A DNA stretch of 64,000 nucleotides from an uncultured SAR116 cluster alpha proteobacterium (GCA_902622515.1 CACNQE010000004.1:62001-126000), one strand, 5' to 3'. Positions 48,573 to 59,011 are shown, counted from the first letter of the stretch. Made by a program: numbers and translations. Notes: a model not told the origin generated them from the sequence alone.

Positions 48573-49898
48573 TTATTTTGTTTGTTTTTGATTTCTTTGA
48601 AACTTTTTGGCTCCATCCACCCTTATTTCTTGTTTTGCTCTTGATAGGCTCAAGCTGTCGTTGGGAGTGTTTTTGGTAATTGTAGAACCTGCCCCTATAA
48701 TCGTGTTTTTGCCAATATTCAATGGCGCTACCAAAGAGGAGTTTGAGCCAATGAATGAGCCTGAGCCAATTTTAGTTTTATATTTTTTATAACCATCAAA
48801 ATTACAAGTTATAGTTCCGGCACCTATATTTGTATTTTCTCCAATCAGTGTATCCCCAATATAACTGAGGTGGCTGATTTTGGTTCCCTTGCCAATGCTA
48901 GACTTTTTAACTTCCACAAAATTTCCAAGTTTTACATTTTGATCTGTTACAGTATCTGGTCTTATTCTAGCGAAAGGTCCAATTATGTTATTTTCTCCTA
49001 TTGAACACGCCTCTAAGTAACAAAATGATTTAATATGACATTTTTTTGCAATAGAGACGTTACTTGCAATGATAACATTTGGTTCAATAATAACATCTGG
49101 GCCAATTACAGTATCCTTTTGTAAAAAAACTGTTTCTGGTGCAATCATAGTTACGCCAGAAGACATTGCTGATTTTCGAAGATAATTTTGCGCAAGTGCT
49201 TCTGCAAAAGCTAATTGCTCACGATCATTTATCCCAATTACATATTCACACTCAGTCAGAATAAAATCGACATTGAGATTATTATCATTGCCAATAGAGA
49301 CTATATCGGTAAGAAAATATTCTCCTTTTGAATTAGATCGATTTATTTTGTTTATCATTTTTTCTATAATGTTGCCATTAATCGCCATTATCCCAGCATT
49401 TACATTTTTTATTATTTTTTCTGATGTGCTAGCCTCACTTTCTTCCACAATTGCTCTAAGCCCTCCTGTGGTAGATTGAATTAATCTTCCATATCCATAT
49501 GGGTTATCAGTATGAAATCCGAGGACACATATATCATTTCCTGAATTAATTTTATGATAAAGAGAAGAAATAATTTCTGCAGTTATAAATGGAGTATCTG
49601 CGTATAATACAATAACCGGCTGATTTAAATTTTTAATATGTGGTAAAGCCGCAACAACAGCATCAGCTGTGCCGTTTGCTTCCTTTTGAATTGCAGTAGA
49701 ATAATCTGATAGATAAGATGCCAAATCAGACATTTCTTTGCGAATAACAGGAATGATTTGCGCTGCACCAGCTTTCCTTGATGCCTCTAATACCCATTCA
49801 ATCATTTCGCAGCCTGCAATTTTATGCAAAGGCTTGGAAGTAGAAGACTTCATCCTGCTGCCGTTACCTGCAGCCAGTATAATAACAGTAAAACTCAT
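48573..49898 (-). CDS. glmU: Bifunctional GlmU: N-acetylglucosamine-1-phosphate uridyltransferase / glucosamine-1-phosphate acetyltransferase
   Basis: GlmU makes UDP-GlcNAc, the common precursor of peptidoglycan and lipopolysaccharide. The 441-residue protein has the N-terminal pyrophosphorylase signature LAAGNGSRM and a trailing left-handed beta-helix of hexapeptide repeats (about 235-425) that carries the acetyltransferase. It is divergent from glmS, which makes glucosamine-6-phosphate earlier in the pathway. It converges with the SbmA-like gene. Confidence 0.96.
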   Translation of the reverse strand: MSFTVIILAAGNGSRMKSSTSKPLHKIAGCEMIEWVLEASRKAGAAQIIPVIRKEMSDLASYLSDYSTAIQKEANGTADAVVAALPHIKNLNQPVIVLYADTPFITAEIISSLYHKINSGNDICVLGFHTDNPYGYGRLIQSTTGGLRAIVEESEASTSEKIIKNVNAGIMAINGNIIEKMINKINRSNSKGEYFLTDIVSIGNDNNLNVDFILTECEYVIGINDREQLAFAEALAQNYLRKSAMSSGVTMIAPETVFLQKDTVIGPDVIIEPNVIIASNVSIAKKCHIKSFCYLEACSIGENNIIGPFARIRPDTVTDQNVKLGNFVEVKKSSIGKGTKISHLSYIGDTLIGENTNIGAGTITCNFDGYKKYKTKIGSGSFIGSNSSLVAPLNIGKNTIIGAGSTITKNTPNDSLSLSRAKQEIRVDGAKKFQRNQKQTK

Positions 49899-50014
49899 TT
49901 GTAGATTATACCTAATTATTTATTTAGTATCAAAGGAATATCATAGTGCTTGATTGACCAAATAGATGAGATTAAGTATCTGTATTAGGCACAAAGTTGA
50001 TAGGATCAAATAAC

Positions 50015-51838
50015 ATGTGTGGAATTGTAGGATATATCGGAAATGAGGCGTGTCAGGAAATAATCTTGGGATCCCTGCAACGATTAGAATATCGTGGTTA
50101 TGATAGCTCTGGTATAGCAACGGTAGATAAAGACAGGTTACAATTGCGTCGCTCCGTTGGTAAACTCTCAGAATTAAAAGCAAAAATTTTGGAAGAGCCA
50201 GTTTATGGGACAGTAGGCATTGGGCACATTAGATGGGCGACACACGGAGGTGTTACAGAGCAAAACGCTCACCCACATAGTGTAAATGGCGAGATTGCAA
50301 TTGTTCATAATGGTATCATTGAGAATTATGCCTCCCTCAAAGAAGAGCTGATGGATAAAGGTTTTTTATTCTCAAGTGACACAGACTCAGAAGTGCTTGC
50401 ACATTTATTTTCTAATGCGATCATCAGCCAAGGATTAGACCCTAAAAGAGCATTGGAAGCTGTCTTAACAAAAATTGAGGGGGCTTATTCATTTGTGGCA
50501 TTGAGCAAATCTTATCCTGATTCATTGATGGTAGCCCGTAATGCTTCTCCACTAGCAATTGGTTTTTCAGATGATATGGTAATTGTTGCATCAGATGCAA
50601 CAGCCATGGCACATTTGACACAACAGGTTACTTACTTGAAAGACAAAGATTATGCCATTTTAACATCGAAAAGCCATGTTATTTATAATGGCGAAAACGA
50701 GATGGTGAATAGAGAAGTAGTAAAGGTTAAAGTAAGTCCAATTTTATTAGATAAGTTGGGATTTAGGCATTACATGGAAAAAGAAATCCATGAACAACCA
50801 GATGCGATTAGCTATACAATTTCAGCGATGACAGACCTCAATGGACGATTAACAACAGGGCTAGATGATTATAACCTATCTAAGATCAAGGGTATTGTGC
50901 TATTGGCAGCAGGAACAAGTTTCTATGCAGCGCAAATTGGTCGCTATTGGATTGAAAAGCTAGCGGGCGTGCCAGTAGTTTGTGAGGTAGCCTCTGAATA
51001 TCATTATCGAAATCCAGTCGCTTCATATCAGACCACAGCAATAGTTATTAGTCAATCTGGGGAAAGTATAGACTCATTAATGGCCGTAAGACATGCAAAG
51101 AAACTAGGTCTTTATACATATGGAATAGTAAATGTTGTAGATAGCACAATCTCAAGAGAGGTAGATAAAATCTTACCAACAAGAGCCGGACCAGAAATAG
51201 GCGTTGCAAGTACCAAGGCATTTACTGCACAATTGGTTGTATTAATATGCTTAGCAATATCTCTAGGCAGACAAAATGGAAAATTAGATGAAGATATCTC
51301 GAATAACATTCATCAAAAAATTCTAAAGATACCTGGTATCATTGGTAAATCGATGAACCTATTTGAGCCTATTCTTCCGATTTCTTTTAAATTAAAAAAT
51401 GCACATTCTTGTTTATTTTTAGGCCGAGATATGCTTTTTCCGCTTGCATGTGAAGGAGCTTTGAAATTAAAGGAACTTAGCTACATTCATGCAGAAGGAT
51501 TTGCATCTGGCGAAATGAAGCATGGTCCTATCGCACTTATAGAAGAGGGTCTACCAGTAGTTAGCTTTTTATCAGAGGATGAAATATCCAAGAAAGCCGT
51601 AAGTAATCTTAAAGAAGCAGAGGCTAGAGGAGCTTACATTATCGTTATAGGAACACAAACTGCAGTTAACATGATTGATTTTGCAACTGACAAGATTATT
51701 ATTCCAAATTGTGACCCTATTCTTACCCCAATAGTTAGCGCTGTACCTGCTCAGATACTTGCTTATTTAACAGCTCTCGAGAAAGGAACAGATATTGATC
51801 AACCTCGTAACTTAGCAAAGTCAGTCACCGTGGAATAG
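50015..51838 (+). CDS. glmS: Glutamine--fructose-6-phosphate aminotransferase
   Basis: GlmS makes glucosamine-6-phosphate from fructose-6-phosphate and glutamine. The N-terminal Ntn glutaminase needs Cys2 exposed after Met removal, so the start must be ATG50015 (MCGIVGYIG), not the TTG at 49997. RWATHG and SDTDSE follow in the glutaminase. Two SIS domains fill the rest, and the chain ends in PRNLAKSVTVE. The length of 607 residues matches E. coli. I see no glmS ribozyme. It is divergent from glmU and followed by a small nucleosidase. Confidence 0.97.
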   Translation: MCGIVGYIGNEACQEIILGSLQRLEYRGYDSSGIATVDKDRLQLRRSVGKLSELKAKILEEPVYGTVGIGHIRWATHGGVTEQNAHPHSVNGEIAIVHNGIIENYASLKEELMDKGFLFSSDTDSEVLAHLFSNAIISQGLDPKRALEAVLTKIEGAYSFVALSKSYPDSLMVARNASPLAIGFSDDMVIVASDATAMAHLTQQVTYLKDKDYAILTSKSHVIYNGENEMVNREVVKVKVSPILLDKLGFRHYMEKEIHEQPDAISYTISAMTDLNGRLTTGLDDYNLSKIKGIVLLAAGTSFYAAQIGRYWIEKLAGVPVVCEVASEYHYRNPVASYQTTAIVISQSGESIDSLMAVRHAKKLGLYTYGIVNVVDSTISREVDKILPTRAGPEIGVASTKAFTAQLVVLICLAISLGRQNGKLDEDISNNIHQKILKIPGIIGKSMNLFEPILPISFKLKNAHSCLFLGRDMLFPLACEGALKLKELSYIHAEGFASGEMKHGPIALIEEGLPVVSFLSEDEISKKAVSNLKEAEARGAYIIVIGTQTAVNMIDFATDKIIIPNCDPILTPIVSAVPAQILAYLTALEKGTDIDQPRNLAKSVTVE

Positions 51839-51885
51839 TATGACGAGTGTATATTCGCAATATGAAGCTTCACTTAGGAAATTAT

Positions 51886-52425
51886 ATGATTTTAATACTT
51901 GTTGCAGTAAAAGAAGAACTTAGTAAAAAAGACTTACCAAATATTCAGATTCATTATACTGGTGTAGGAAAAATTAATGCAGCAATTGAAACTTTAAAAG
52001 TGATCAAAAATTATGCTCCATCTCTAATAATTAACTATGGAACTGCTGGTAGTTTAAATAAAGAATTGCGGGGGTTAGTAGAAGTAACTCGATTTTTTCA
52101 AAGAGATATGGACGCTACGCCACTCGGATTTAAGATTGGTCAAACTCCGTTTGATGATATTTCGGAAATTAATTTAGGAAGTGGAGGATATAGTTGTGGA
52201 ACAGGAGATACTTTTGTAACACAAACCCCAAAATTGAAAACAGATTTAGTCGATATGGAGGCATATGCCATTGCTAAAGTTTGTTATCTCGAAAATATTA
52301 GGTTTAAATGTTTTAAATTTATCTCTGATCATGCTGATGAAGGCGCAAATAACGACTGGATTGAAAATGTCTCAATGGGCAAAAAACTATTTGTCAAAAG
52401 GATAAAAAACTTATGGGCCAACTGA
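51886..52425 (+). CDS. MTA/SAH nucleosidase-like protein (phosphorylase superfamily)
   Basis: This 179-residue member of the purine nucleoside phosphorylase/nucleosidase superfamily has NYGTAGSLN in the phosphate/ribose region. VDMEAYAIA contacts the ribose, and SDHADEGA carries the catalytic Asp as in MtnN. It is about 50 residues shorter than E. coli MtnN, mainly in the middle. ATG51886 follows AGGAA, so an upstream GTG is not used. The exact substrate (MTA, SAH, 5'-deoxyadenosine or futalosine-type) is open. It sits 47 bases after glmS. Confidence 0.78.
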   Translation: MILILVAVKEELSKKDLPNIQIHYTGVGKINAAIETLKVIKNYAPSLIINYGTAGSLNKELRGLVEVTRFFQRDMDATPLGFKIGQTPFDDISEINLGSGGYSCGTGDTFVTQTPKLKTDLVDMEAYAIAKVCYLENIRFKCFKFISDHADEGANNDWIENVSMGKKLFVKRIKNLWAN

Positions 52426-52629
52426 AAATGCTTTTTGCAATAATTTAGTGACTTTGCCTTGGTGCTTGATGTTTAATCAGCGTATGTTTCCAAGCGGAAA
52501 TATAATCAACTCTTTAGGGAAACAAAAATCGGATATTTGTGCTATAAAAAATGCTTATTTTTACCCAAAAAAAATTATTGGAATTTATTTTCGAAATATC
52601 AAGGGATTTTTACTTTAGCATTAAAATTC

Positions 52630-54798
52630 CTAGTTACGGTCATAAGGCACTCCCCCTAAATATTTAAAATTAAATAAAATTTGATAAGTTTCTGTTATTT
52701 TGATGTCTCTATCACTCTCTGGATCACGTTCATAGCGGAGAGATAACGCTAAACAATCTTGCAGACCATCTGACCAAGAAATAATAAAGGACGATTTATC
52801 TCTGCTCACCAAACTATTCGATAAATCCCAATTTTGAGATGCACGTAAATTAATATTATTATTTAAACTCTGAGACACAGAGACCGTTGCTTCTTCTAAG
52901 TCACCATCTGCAGAGGTAAAATAGTTTTGTGTTAATTGTGTGTGGGCTACAGTAAGCTTTGTATTTAAAATATTGGCACTGAATTTAGTGCGAGACTCAT
53001 CGAGATTTGATGATGTTGAGTTTATTCGTCCAGACCAACTTAACACATAAAGATTTTCTTTTTCCGCCGATACTGTGGCCACATAATCAGAGAGGTCTTT
53101 ATCATTGCCCGCAGTTAAACCAGAGGGCACTTCTCCTGTATGTCTTCGTGAGACACCTGCAAATCCATGCAATGAACCAAGGATCTTTGAGTTTGTAAAT
53201 GCCGAAAGGCCAATATCTGCCCTTGCACCAGGTAGCACATAATCATATCCCTGAAACCTATTGGTTAAAAACATATTCGCTGAGTCTATCCGGAAATCGG
53301 CCGAGTCTCTATTTGGAATATCATTGTTTTTATCGTCGCCTCCTATAAAGGTGAGCTTAATTTTAGGCTCAAAAATCAATGATTTTTTATTAACGGTATA
53401 GTTATAATATCTTCTCCAGGCAGAAGAAGCATGAATGTTAGTCCTTATTACTTCTCCAGTATTGGTAAAACCGTCATTTCGTTTGTTAACCTGATAAATG
53501 CTTCCCAAATATCCAATTTCATTTTCGAATATGCCTAATTTATTTTCATAAGAGTTAAAATTAGTTTGTTGAATATTCCATCTAGAAACATCATGTCCTA
53601 AATCTTGCCAAATATGGTTAGCATGTATTTTTGTTTTTAAGATGTGACCCTCGATAAATCCTTTTCCAGACTTTTCAACGGTTATGGACGGTAGTGTAAT
53701 TGGTGAATTTCGTTCAGAAGAGGTGTCAGTTAAATTTTGAACTTCAGAGAACTCAACGTGATAGTGACTATTATTTGTTGTTTTGTTTCCACTAAATTCA
53801 GATCTTAAAGCAGTTTCATCATCTAGGTCATATCGTCTAAGAAACGTATCTTGTGAACTTCTTTTGAAGTCAAGATTAATTTTCCAGCCATCTTGAATAG
53901 AAGAATTCATTTTAATATTTGCAGCTAAGACATCTTCCCTGTTTTTATCAAATGTGGATACATAACCAGTGAAGATAGTGGCGTTGAGGTCAGTCTTATC
54001 CCATAATTTGCGATATCTCGTTTCAAGTATATTGCCTCTATTAGCTGTCATATTAGGACGAAACTCAACATCACTTGTTTCATCAAGAACTACAAACATT
54101 GGAGAATTTACAACGGTACCAGTGTCTTCTGAAAATTTAAATTCAGGAATGAGTAAACCACTGCGCCGATTTACAGAAGGGTCTGGATGGGCAATCCATG
54201 GCAAGAATATAAATGGCAAGCCCAAAATATGCATTCTCACATTCTCATGACGTATAGTATTAGCCTGATAATCATGAAAAATTTTACTGGACCTTAAATC
54301 CCAAATAGGTGTCTCCCCTGCTTCATAATCACAAATACATGGAGAGAAAACCCCATTATTGTAAACAGCTTTTATACCCTCTTTTCTTTCTCCACTTTGC
54401 GCCCTAAAACGGCTCCCGTCGGAGAGTATAGTTAATAGTGGGGAAGCAACAATATTTTGGAAATTTTCATTTAATTGGAGCTTATCTGCCTTGGTTGTAA
54501 TACCGTCTTCATTCGTTACCGTCACATTACCATAGGCATTACCAATATCGGCTGATTGATTATAAATAACTTTATCAGCCCTCAATTTATATTGCCCTTG
54601 TTGAAAAAGAACATTTTTTTCTGCTATTATAACACCTTCATTTTGATTAATTTCTATGGTATCAGCTTCAAAAATAACTTCGGTTGTTTTTGTGGAATTG
54701 TCAGCAGTGTGTCCCGAGGAAACGTGTATAAAATTAGCAAATAAGACTACGAAAACTATAAACTTAATATTTTGATTATTTATTTTTTTTGAAAACAT
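52630..54798 (-). CDS. lptD: LPS-assembly outer membrane protein LptD
   Basis: LptD is the beta-barrel that inserts lipopolysaccharide into the outer leaflet, with LptE. The 722-residue chain has a signal peptide (about 1-31) and an N-terminal OstA/LptA-like beta-jellyroll (about 40-130, alternating strands with FEADTIEINQ and ADKVIYN). FSPCICDYE contains the cysteine pair expected near the hinge. A large beta-rich barrel follows (about 200-722). It stands alone, divergent from a GT9 gene, and not with surA-pdxA-ksgA as in many proteobacteria. Confidence 0.93.
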   Translation of the reverse strand: MFSKKINNQNIKFIVFVVLFANFIHVSSGHTADNSTKTTEVIFEADTIEINQNEGVIIAEKNVLFQQGQYKLRADKVIYNQSADIGNAYGNVTVTNEDGITTKADKLQLNENFQNIVASPLLTILSDGSRFRAQSGERKEGIKAVYNNGVFSPCICDYEAGETPIWDLRSSKIFHDYQANTIRHENVRMHILGLPFIFLPWIAHPDPSVNRRSGLLIPEFKFSEDTGTVVNSPMFVVLDETSDVEFRPNMTANRGNILETRYRKLWDKTDLNATIFTGYVSTFDKNREDVLAANIKMNSSIQDGWKINLDFKRSSQDTFLRRYDLDDETALRSEFSGNKTTNNSHYHVEFSEVQNLTDTSSERNSPITLPSITVEKSGKGFIEGHILKTKIHANHIWQDLGHDVSRWNIQQTNFNSYENKLGIFENEIGYLGSIYQVNKRNDGFTNTGEVIRTNIHASSAWRRYYNYTVNKKSLIFEPKIKLTFIGGDDKNNDIPNRDSADFRIDSANMFLTNRFQGYDYVLPGARADIGLSAFTNSKILGSLHGFAGVSRRHTGEVPSGLTAGNDKDLSDYVATVSAEKENLYVLSWSGRINSTSSNLDESRTKFSANILNTKLTVAHTQLTQNYFTSADGDLEEATVSVSQSLNNNINLRASQNWDLSNSLVSRDKSSFIISWSDGLQDCLALSLRYERDPESDRDIKITETYQILFNFKYLGGVPYDRN

Positions 54799-54915
54799 AT
54801 TATTAGTTCAATTATCTCGTTATAGTAGAATAAAGTTGATACCTAAATAATATAGCTAACATCTTGCATGCTCTGTTGTAAATTCTATTAAACAGAAAAA
54901 GCAGTAAGAATAAAA

Positions 54916-55881
54916 ATGAATGAAGCTAGTAAAGTTAAAAGAGATAAATATTTAATTATTAAACACGGTGCGCTTGGAGACATCCTTCAGGGATTAGACG
55001 CATTCGAGAGTCTCCGAACGAGTTTTCCATTAGCAAATTTAACTCTACTTACAAGCCCCGCATTTGCTTCACTAGCTAACTTAATGCCTTATTTTGACTC
55101 AATTATTATCGATGAAAGAAAACCATTCTACTATTTTCAAAAAACATATCAAATACGAAACCATTTTAGAAAAAACTGGACTGCAGTTATTGATTTACAA
55201 TGTTCAAAGCGAACGAAGGCTTATTTTGATTGGTTTTATAAACGGGGTGGTGGTAATTGGTATGGAACTGTAAAGGAATGCAGTCACCCAATGCCTGATT
55301 TCACAAATGTAAACAATAGAGACAGAATGTTAGAAGCAGTGAAAATGGCAGGAGCGTTGGAGGTTAAAGCTGAATTATCATGGTTAGTAAAAGATAGTAA
55401 AAAGGTATTTCAGAAGTTTAAAATTAAGAAACCATATTGTGTGATTATACCAGGTAGTTCACCACATAAACCAAGTAAAAGGTGGTCTGCTGAGAAATAT
55501 GCAAACTTGTCAAATTCGCTTTACGAATTAGGAATCACATCCTACCTAGCTGGAACTAAAATAGAGAAAAACATCGCCATGGAAGTTTGTACTTATAGTA
55601 GAGCCTCAGAAATCCTTGTTGATAAGACAAGCTTAGAGGAATTAGCGCAAATTTTCGCAAACGCACAATTTATTGTTGGAAATGACACGGGACCAACTTT
55701 CCTTGCCGCCAGGACAGGAGCGCCAACTTTAATGATAATGGGAGCCGATACAAACCCTCACATGTCTTCACCGACAGGGTCAGCGGCTGGGTTTATATAT
55801 AATGCCGATATTCAGGCAATTACAACCCAAGAGGTATTAAATAAAGTTCTAGAGCTAGGAGGTTTGTCTCATTTAAAATGA
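54916..55881 (+). CDS. Glycosyltransferase family 9 (heptosyltransferase-like)
   Basis: This 321-residue GT9 enzyme resembles ADP-heptose:LPS heptosyltransferases. The N-terminal Rossmann domain has KHGALGDILQ, and the C-terminal domain has GSSPHKPSKRWSAEKYA and GNDTGPTFLA, the nucleotide-sugar binding loop. It probably adds a sugar to LPS core, which fits its place next to lptD, but the donor is uncertain. Its 3' end overlaps the convergent DUF924 gene by nine bases. Confidence 0.87.
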   Translation: MNEASKVKRDKYLIIKHGALGDILQGLDAFESLRTSFPLANLTLLTSPAFASLANLMPYFDSIIIDERKPFYYFQKTYQIRNHFRKNWTAVIDLQCSKRTKAYFDWFYKRGGGNWYGTVKECSHPMPDFTNVNNRDRMLEAVKMAGALEVKAELSWLVKDSKKVFQKFKIKKPYCVIIPGSSPHKPSKRWSAEKYANLSNSLYELGITSYLAGTKIEKNIAMEVCTYSRASEILVDKTSLEELAQIFANAQFIVGNDTGPTFLAARTGAPTLMIMGADTNPHMSSPTGSAAGFIYNADIQAITTQEVLNKVLELGGLSHLK

Positions 55882-56430
55882 GGAGCCGGACTGATTAAGA
55901 AATATCAATTCTTCTTCGGTGTTTGGCCTATTTATTATTTGGTTACGATGAGGAAATCTTCCAAATTTTGCGATGATGTCTCTATGCTTTACTGCAAATT
56001 CATAGGTTCGCTTATTAGTGTGCTGTTTAAATAAAGGAAGTGACTTTTCCTGTATTGAAATGTCCTCGCTATGCATCATCGGCATTAATAGAAATTGTTT
56101 ATATGCCATGGATAATTTAGCAAACCATTCAGAATTTATTGATTTTTGACTGAGGACAAGTGCCATATCATCCCCAGAAAAAGCTTTTGGCGTATCTCTG
56201 AATATATTTCGGGTAAATTGATCTAATAATATAACTAAACTTACCGACCCGGTAGATGATTTTGACCATTTATCTAACTGACCATTCAATGCTTTTCTAA
56301 CAGCAGTTCCAGCTCTTTCTAATAGCATTGCATCGAATTTTTTATCTTTTTTGAACCATTGCTCTGGAGAGATCTCTTCAAACCAAAACTTAATTATGTC
56401 TTCTTTTGTTGAAATCAATTTGTTATGCAC
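55873..56430 (-). CDS. DUF924 family protein
   Basis: This is a 185-residue soluble helical protein of the DUF924 family. FWFEEISPEQWFKKD begins the chain, and LDQFTRNIFRDTPKAFSGDDMAL and MPMMHSEDI are conserved. The function of the family is not established to my knowledge. It follows the FAD-oxidase gene by 14 bases, so the two are probably one unit. Its stop region overlaps the GT9 stop. Confidence 0.85.
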   Translation of the reverse strand: MHNKLISTKEDIIKFWFEEISPEQWFKKDKKFDAMLLERAGTAVRKALNGQLDKWSKSSTGSVSLVILLDQFTRNIFRDTPKAFSGDDMALVLSQKSINSEWFAKLSMAYKQFLLMPMMHSEDISIQEKSLPLFKQHTNKRTYEFAVKHRDIIAKFGRFPHRNQIINRPNTEEELIFLNQSGSSF

Positions 56431-56444
56431 TTTTAGTATTCCTA

Positions 56445-57881
56445 TTAATTTATAATCCTACCTGGGTTAAGAAGGTTTTTGGGGTCTAGGCTATTTTTTA
56501 TTTTAGTCATTATGCGGTAATGATTTGGGTCTTTGGTGTTTTTAAGCTGGTTTGTTTTAAGCTGGCCAATTCCATGTTCAGCGCTAATCGAGCCAGAAAA
56601 TTTTTCAAGTGAGTCGTAAATCACCTCTAAGATTTGCGCTCTTTTATCTGACCAATTTGGATCACCTTTCTCAGCCTCTACAACATTGAAGTGCAAATTT
56701 CCATCACCTACATGTCCATATCCACAAATTCGACTTTTGTTACATATTTTTGCGACCTCAGTTGAAGCAAAATTATAAAACTGAGCTAGCTTATCTCTGC
56801 GAACAGAAATATCAGTATTTACGGGCCATGATTCTTGTTTGGTAGCTTGTGGAGCATTCTCACGTATTGTCCAGAAAGCTTGTCTCTGGGATTCATTTTG
56901 AGCAACGACTGCATTCGATATTAGATTATCATTAAAAGCCTGCTCCAAAAAACATTCCATGACATTTTGTAAAAAAGATTTTCCTGAAGTGCTATCTTCT
57001 AAATCGTCTGACTTTGATGAGCTTATCTCCATCAACAAAATAAAACCAGAGTCTAGTTTTATTGGGTGGGCAATATCTGGAAACTGTTTGTATACGATGT
57101 CTAGTAATGTTTTAGGCATAATTTCGAATGCATCTACCTGGTCTCCACAGTAGTTTTGTAACATTTCTAGCAATTTTAAAGAATGCTCAAACTTTTCAAT
57201 TGCGGCTATGGAAGTTGATTTGACTACTGGTTTTGATACTAATTTTAAACAAGAGGCTGTAATTATACCCAGAGTTCCTTCGGAACCTATGAACAGGTTC
57301 TTTAAATCATACCCGGTGTTATCTTTCCTTAGCGGTTCAAGTTGATTAATTATCGCACCATCGGCTAGTACAACTTCAAGTCCAAGGCATTGTTCTCTCA
57401 TACTACCATATCTTAACACATTTAAACCACCAGCATTAGTCGCCAGATTGCCCCCGATCGTACAACTGCCTTTTGCAGCGAGAGTTAACGGTAAGCAAAG
57501 ATTCTGTTTCTCTACCAACTCGTGGATTTGTTGTAATATACATCCTGACTGAGCAATGATTGTTCTATTTTCCGGTGAAAATTCAATTATTGAGTTCATT
57601 TTTTGAAGGCTTAAAATAACACTCTCGCCGGTTTTATCTGGAATACCTCCTCCGACTAAACCAGTATTTCCTCCTTGTGGCACGATAGTCTGGTTTTCTG
57701 TATCTGCAATTTGCATGATAGTCGAGACCATCTGAGTATTGGTTGGCGTTAATATCGCTTTCGCATTTCCTCTAAAGTTACCACGCCAATCTATTACATA
57801 GGAAGGCATCTTCGCTTCATCTTTTAAGATGATTGAACTGTCTATCTGCGCTTCAATTTTTTTTAAAAAATTATTTGCCAT
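56445..57881 (-). CDS. FAD-linked oxidase, D-2-hydroxyacid dehydrogenase type
   Basis: This 478-residue flavoprotein has the PCMH FAD-binding domain (PQGGNTGLVGG near 65-75, and ATNAGGLNVLRYG) and a C-terminal FAD-oxidase domain with GYGHVGDGNLHFNV and AEHGIGQLKT, which supply metal and substrate ligands. These motifs fit D-2-hydroxyglutarate dehydrogenase, GlcD or cytochrome-linked D-lactate dehydrogenase. I lean to D-2-hydroxyglutarate or a related D-2-hydroxyacid as substrate, because D-lactate is already covered by dld in this window. Electron acceptor unknown. Confidence 0.82.
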   Translation of the reverse strand: MANNFLKKIEAQIDSSIILKDEAKMPSYVIDWRGNFRGNAKAILTPTNTQMVSTIMQIADTENQTIVPQGGNTGLVGGGIPDKTGESVILSLQKMNSIIEFSPENRTIIAQSGCILQQIHELVEKQNLCLPLTLAAKGSCTIGGNLATNAGGLNVLRYGSMREQCLGLEVVLADGAIINQLEPLRKDNTGYDLKNLFIGSEGTLGIITASCLKLVSKPVVKSTSIAAIEKFEHSLKLLEMLQNYCGDQVDAFEIMPKTLLDIVYKQFPDIAHPIKLDSGFILLMEISSSKSDDLEDSTSGKSFLQNVMECFLEQAFNDNLISNAVVAQNESQRQAFWTIRENAPQATKQESWPVNTDISVRRDKLAQFYNFASTEVAKICNKSRICGYGHVGDGNLHFNVVEAEKGDPNWSDKRAQILEVIYDSLEKFSGSISAEHGIGQLKTNQLKNTKDPNHYRIMTKIKNSLDPKNLLNPGRIIN

Positions 57882-57916
57882 TTATTTTCTAACTATGTCT
57901 GAACCAATTCTTAATT

Positions 57917-58864
57917 TCAATTTCTAGGTGCTGCGGCGCGAGCAAGTCTTTCATTTATGGCCTCTCCGATACCAATATTTGGAATAGGAGCAACAGCTAT
58001 ACTGACAGGATTCAGTTTGTCTGCTACATGCAACATGTCAAATAATTTTGCAGCAGCTTCGATGAGGTCTCCAGATTCAGTTAAATGTAAATCAGCATTT
58101 GGAGTATTAAAACCGATAAATATTTCCCCTTTCTTCTTGTTGGTTGCATTAATTCTGACGTTTGCAAATGGTGCATAATGACTCTCAAGCTGGCCAGGCG
58201 CGATTGGTCTATTTCCTTGTGTTGATTTTGAATATATGCAGTGCATACTAGTCTGAGTATTTATATCAAGATTTGTTATTGGTCCAGTTCGTAGAATGAT
58301 GGGTGCTTCATTTCTTGCATCAATAATCGTGGATTCAATGCCAGCAGTGCATGTACCAGCATCAATAACTTCGGTGCAATGTGAAATAAGTACCTTATCG
58401 AGATGATTTACTTTTGTTGGGCTAAGTTTACCGCTGGGATTGGCAGATGGCGCAACAATGGGTACGCCTGCGATTTCCAATAATTTTTTGCATATTGGGT
58501 GACTTGGGACTCTTAAAGCAATACTATCTAAACCGGCTCTAGCGAGAGAACAGATGGGACTATTGTCAAGGCAGGTAAGTACAAGGCTCAATGGGCCCGG
58601 CCAAAAAATATCACCTAATTGCTTGGCAAGTTTGGTTACCTTAACCAGCTTAAATGCCATTTCTTGATTAGCACAGTGTACAATCAATGGATTAAACTGA
58701 GGTCTTTTTTTTACCTCATATAGCTTTGCGACGGCGTTTGGATTATTTGAGGCTGCGCCAATTCCATAAACAGTTTCTGTAGGAAAAACCACTAATTTTC
58801 CTTGTCTTAGGGCTAGTCCAGCACGTTCAATTGTTTTATTTTGATTGTGGGGTGCTAGTATCAT
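57917..58864 (-). CDS. L-threonylcarbamoyladenylate synthase (Sua5/YrdC/TsaC family)
   Basis: This enzyme makes threonylcarbamoyl-AMP from threonine, bicarbonate and ATP for t6A37 of tRNA. The 315-residue form is Sua5-like: a YrdC domain (about 10-200) with FPTETVYGIG, KKRPQFNPL and VAPSANPSGK, plus a C-terminal Sua5 domain (about 215-315). TsaB, TsaD and TsaE are not in this window. It lies 35 bases upstream of the FAD-oxidase gene on the same strand. Confidence 0.93.
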   Translation of the reverse strand: MILAPHNQNKTIERAGLALRQGKLVVFPTETVYGIGAASNNPNAVAKLYEVKKRPQFNPLIVHCANQEMAFKLVKVTKLAKQLGDIFWPGPLSLVLTCLDNSPICSLARAGLDSIALRVPSHPICKKLLEIAGVPIVAPSANPSGKLSPTKVNHLDKVLISHCTEVIDAGTCTAGIESTIIDARNEAPIILRTGPITNLDINTQTSMHCIYSKSTQGNRPIAPGQLESHYAPFANVRINATNKKKGEIFIGFNTPNADLHLTESGDLIEAAAKLFDMLHVADKLNPVSIAVAPIPNIGIGEAINERLARAAAPRN

Positions 58865-59011
58865 GACATCATTTAATTTTGGTTACGAGATAGGAATAGA
58901 ATTTAGAGTAAGAGGTTTACCATGTTGTTTTCAAGCAAGATATCTTAGACTTATAAAATAATTACATATTTTGAATTTTAAAATAAATTAATAATGTAGG
59001 ACGAAATAAAA

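Noticed and set aside
49899-50014. Search for a glmS ribozyme in the glmS leader.
   Set aside because: The 116-base divergent space to glmU is too short and no ribozyme-like pairing was seen; the glmS ribozyme is mostly Gram-positive.
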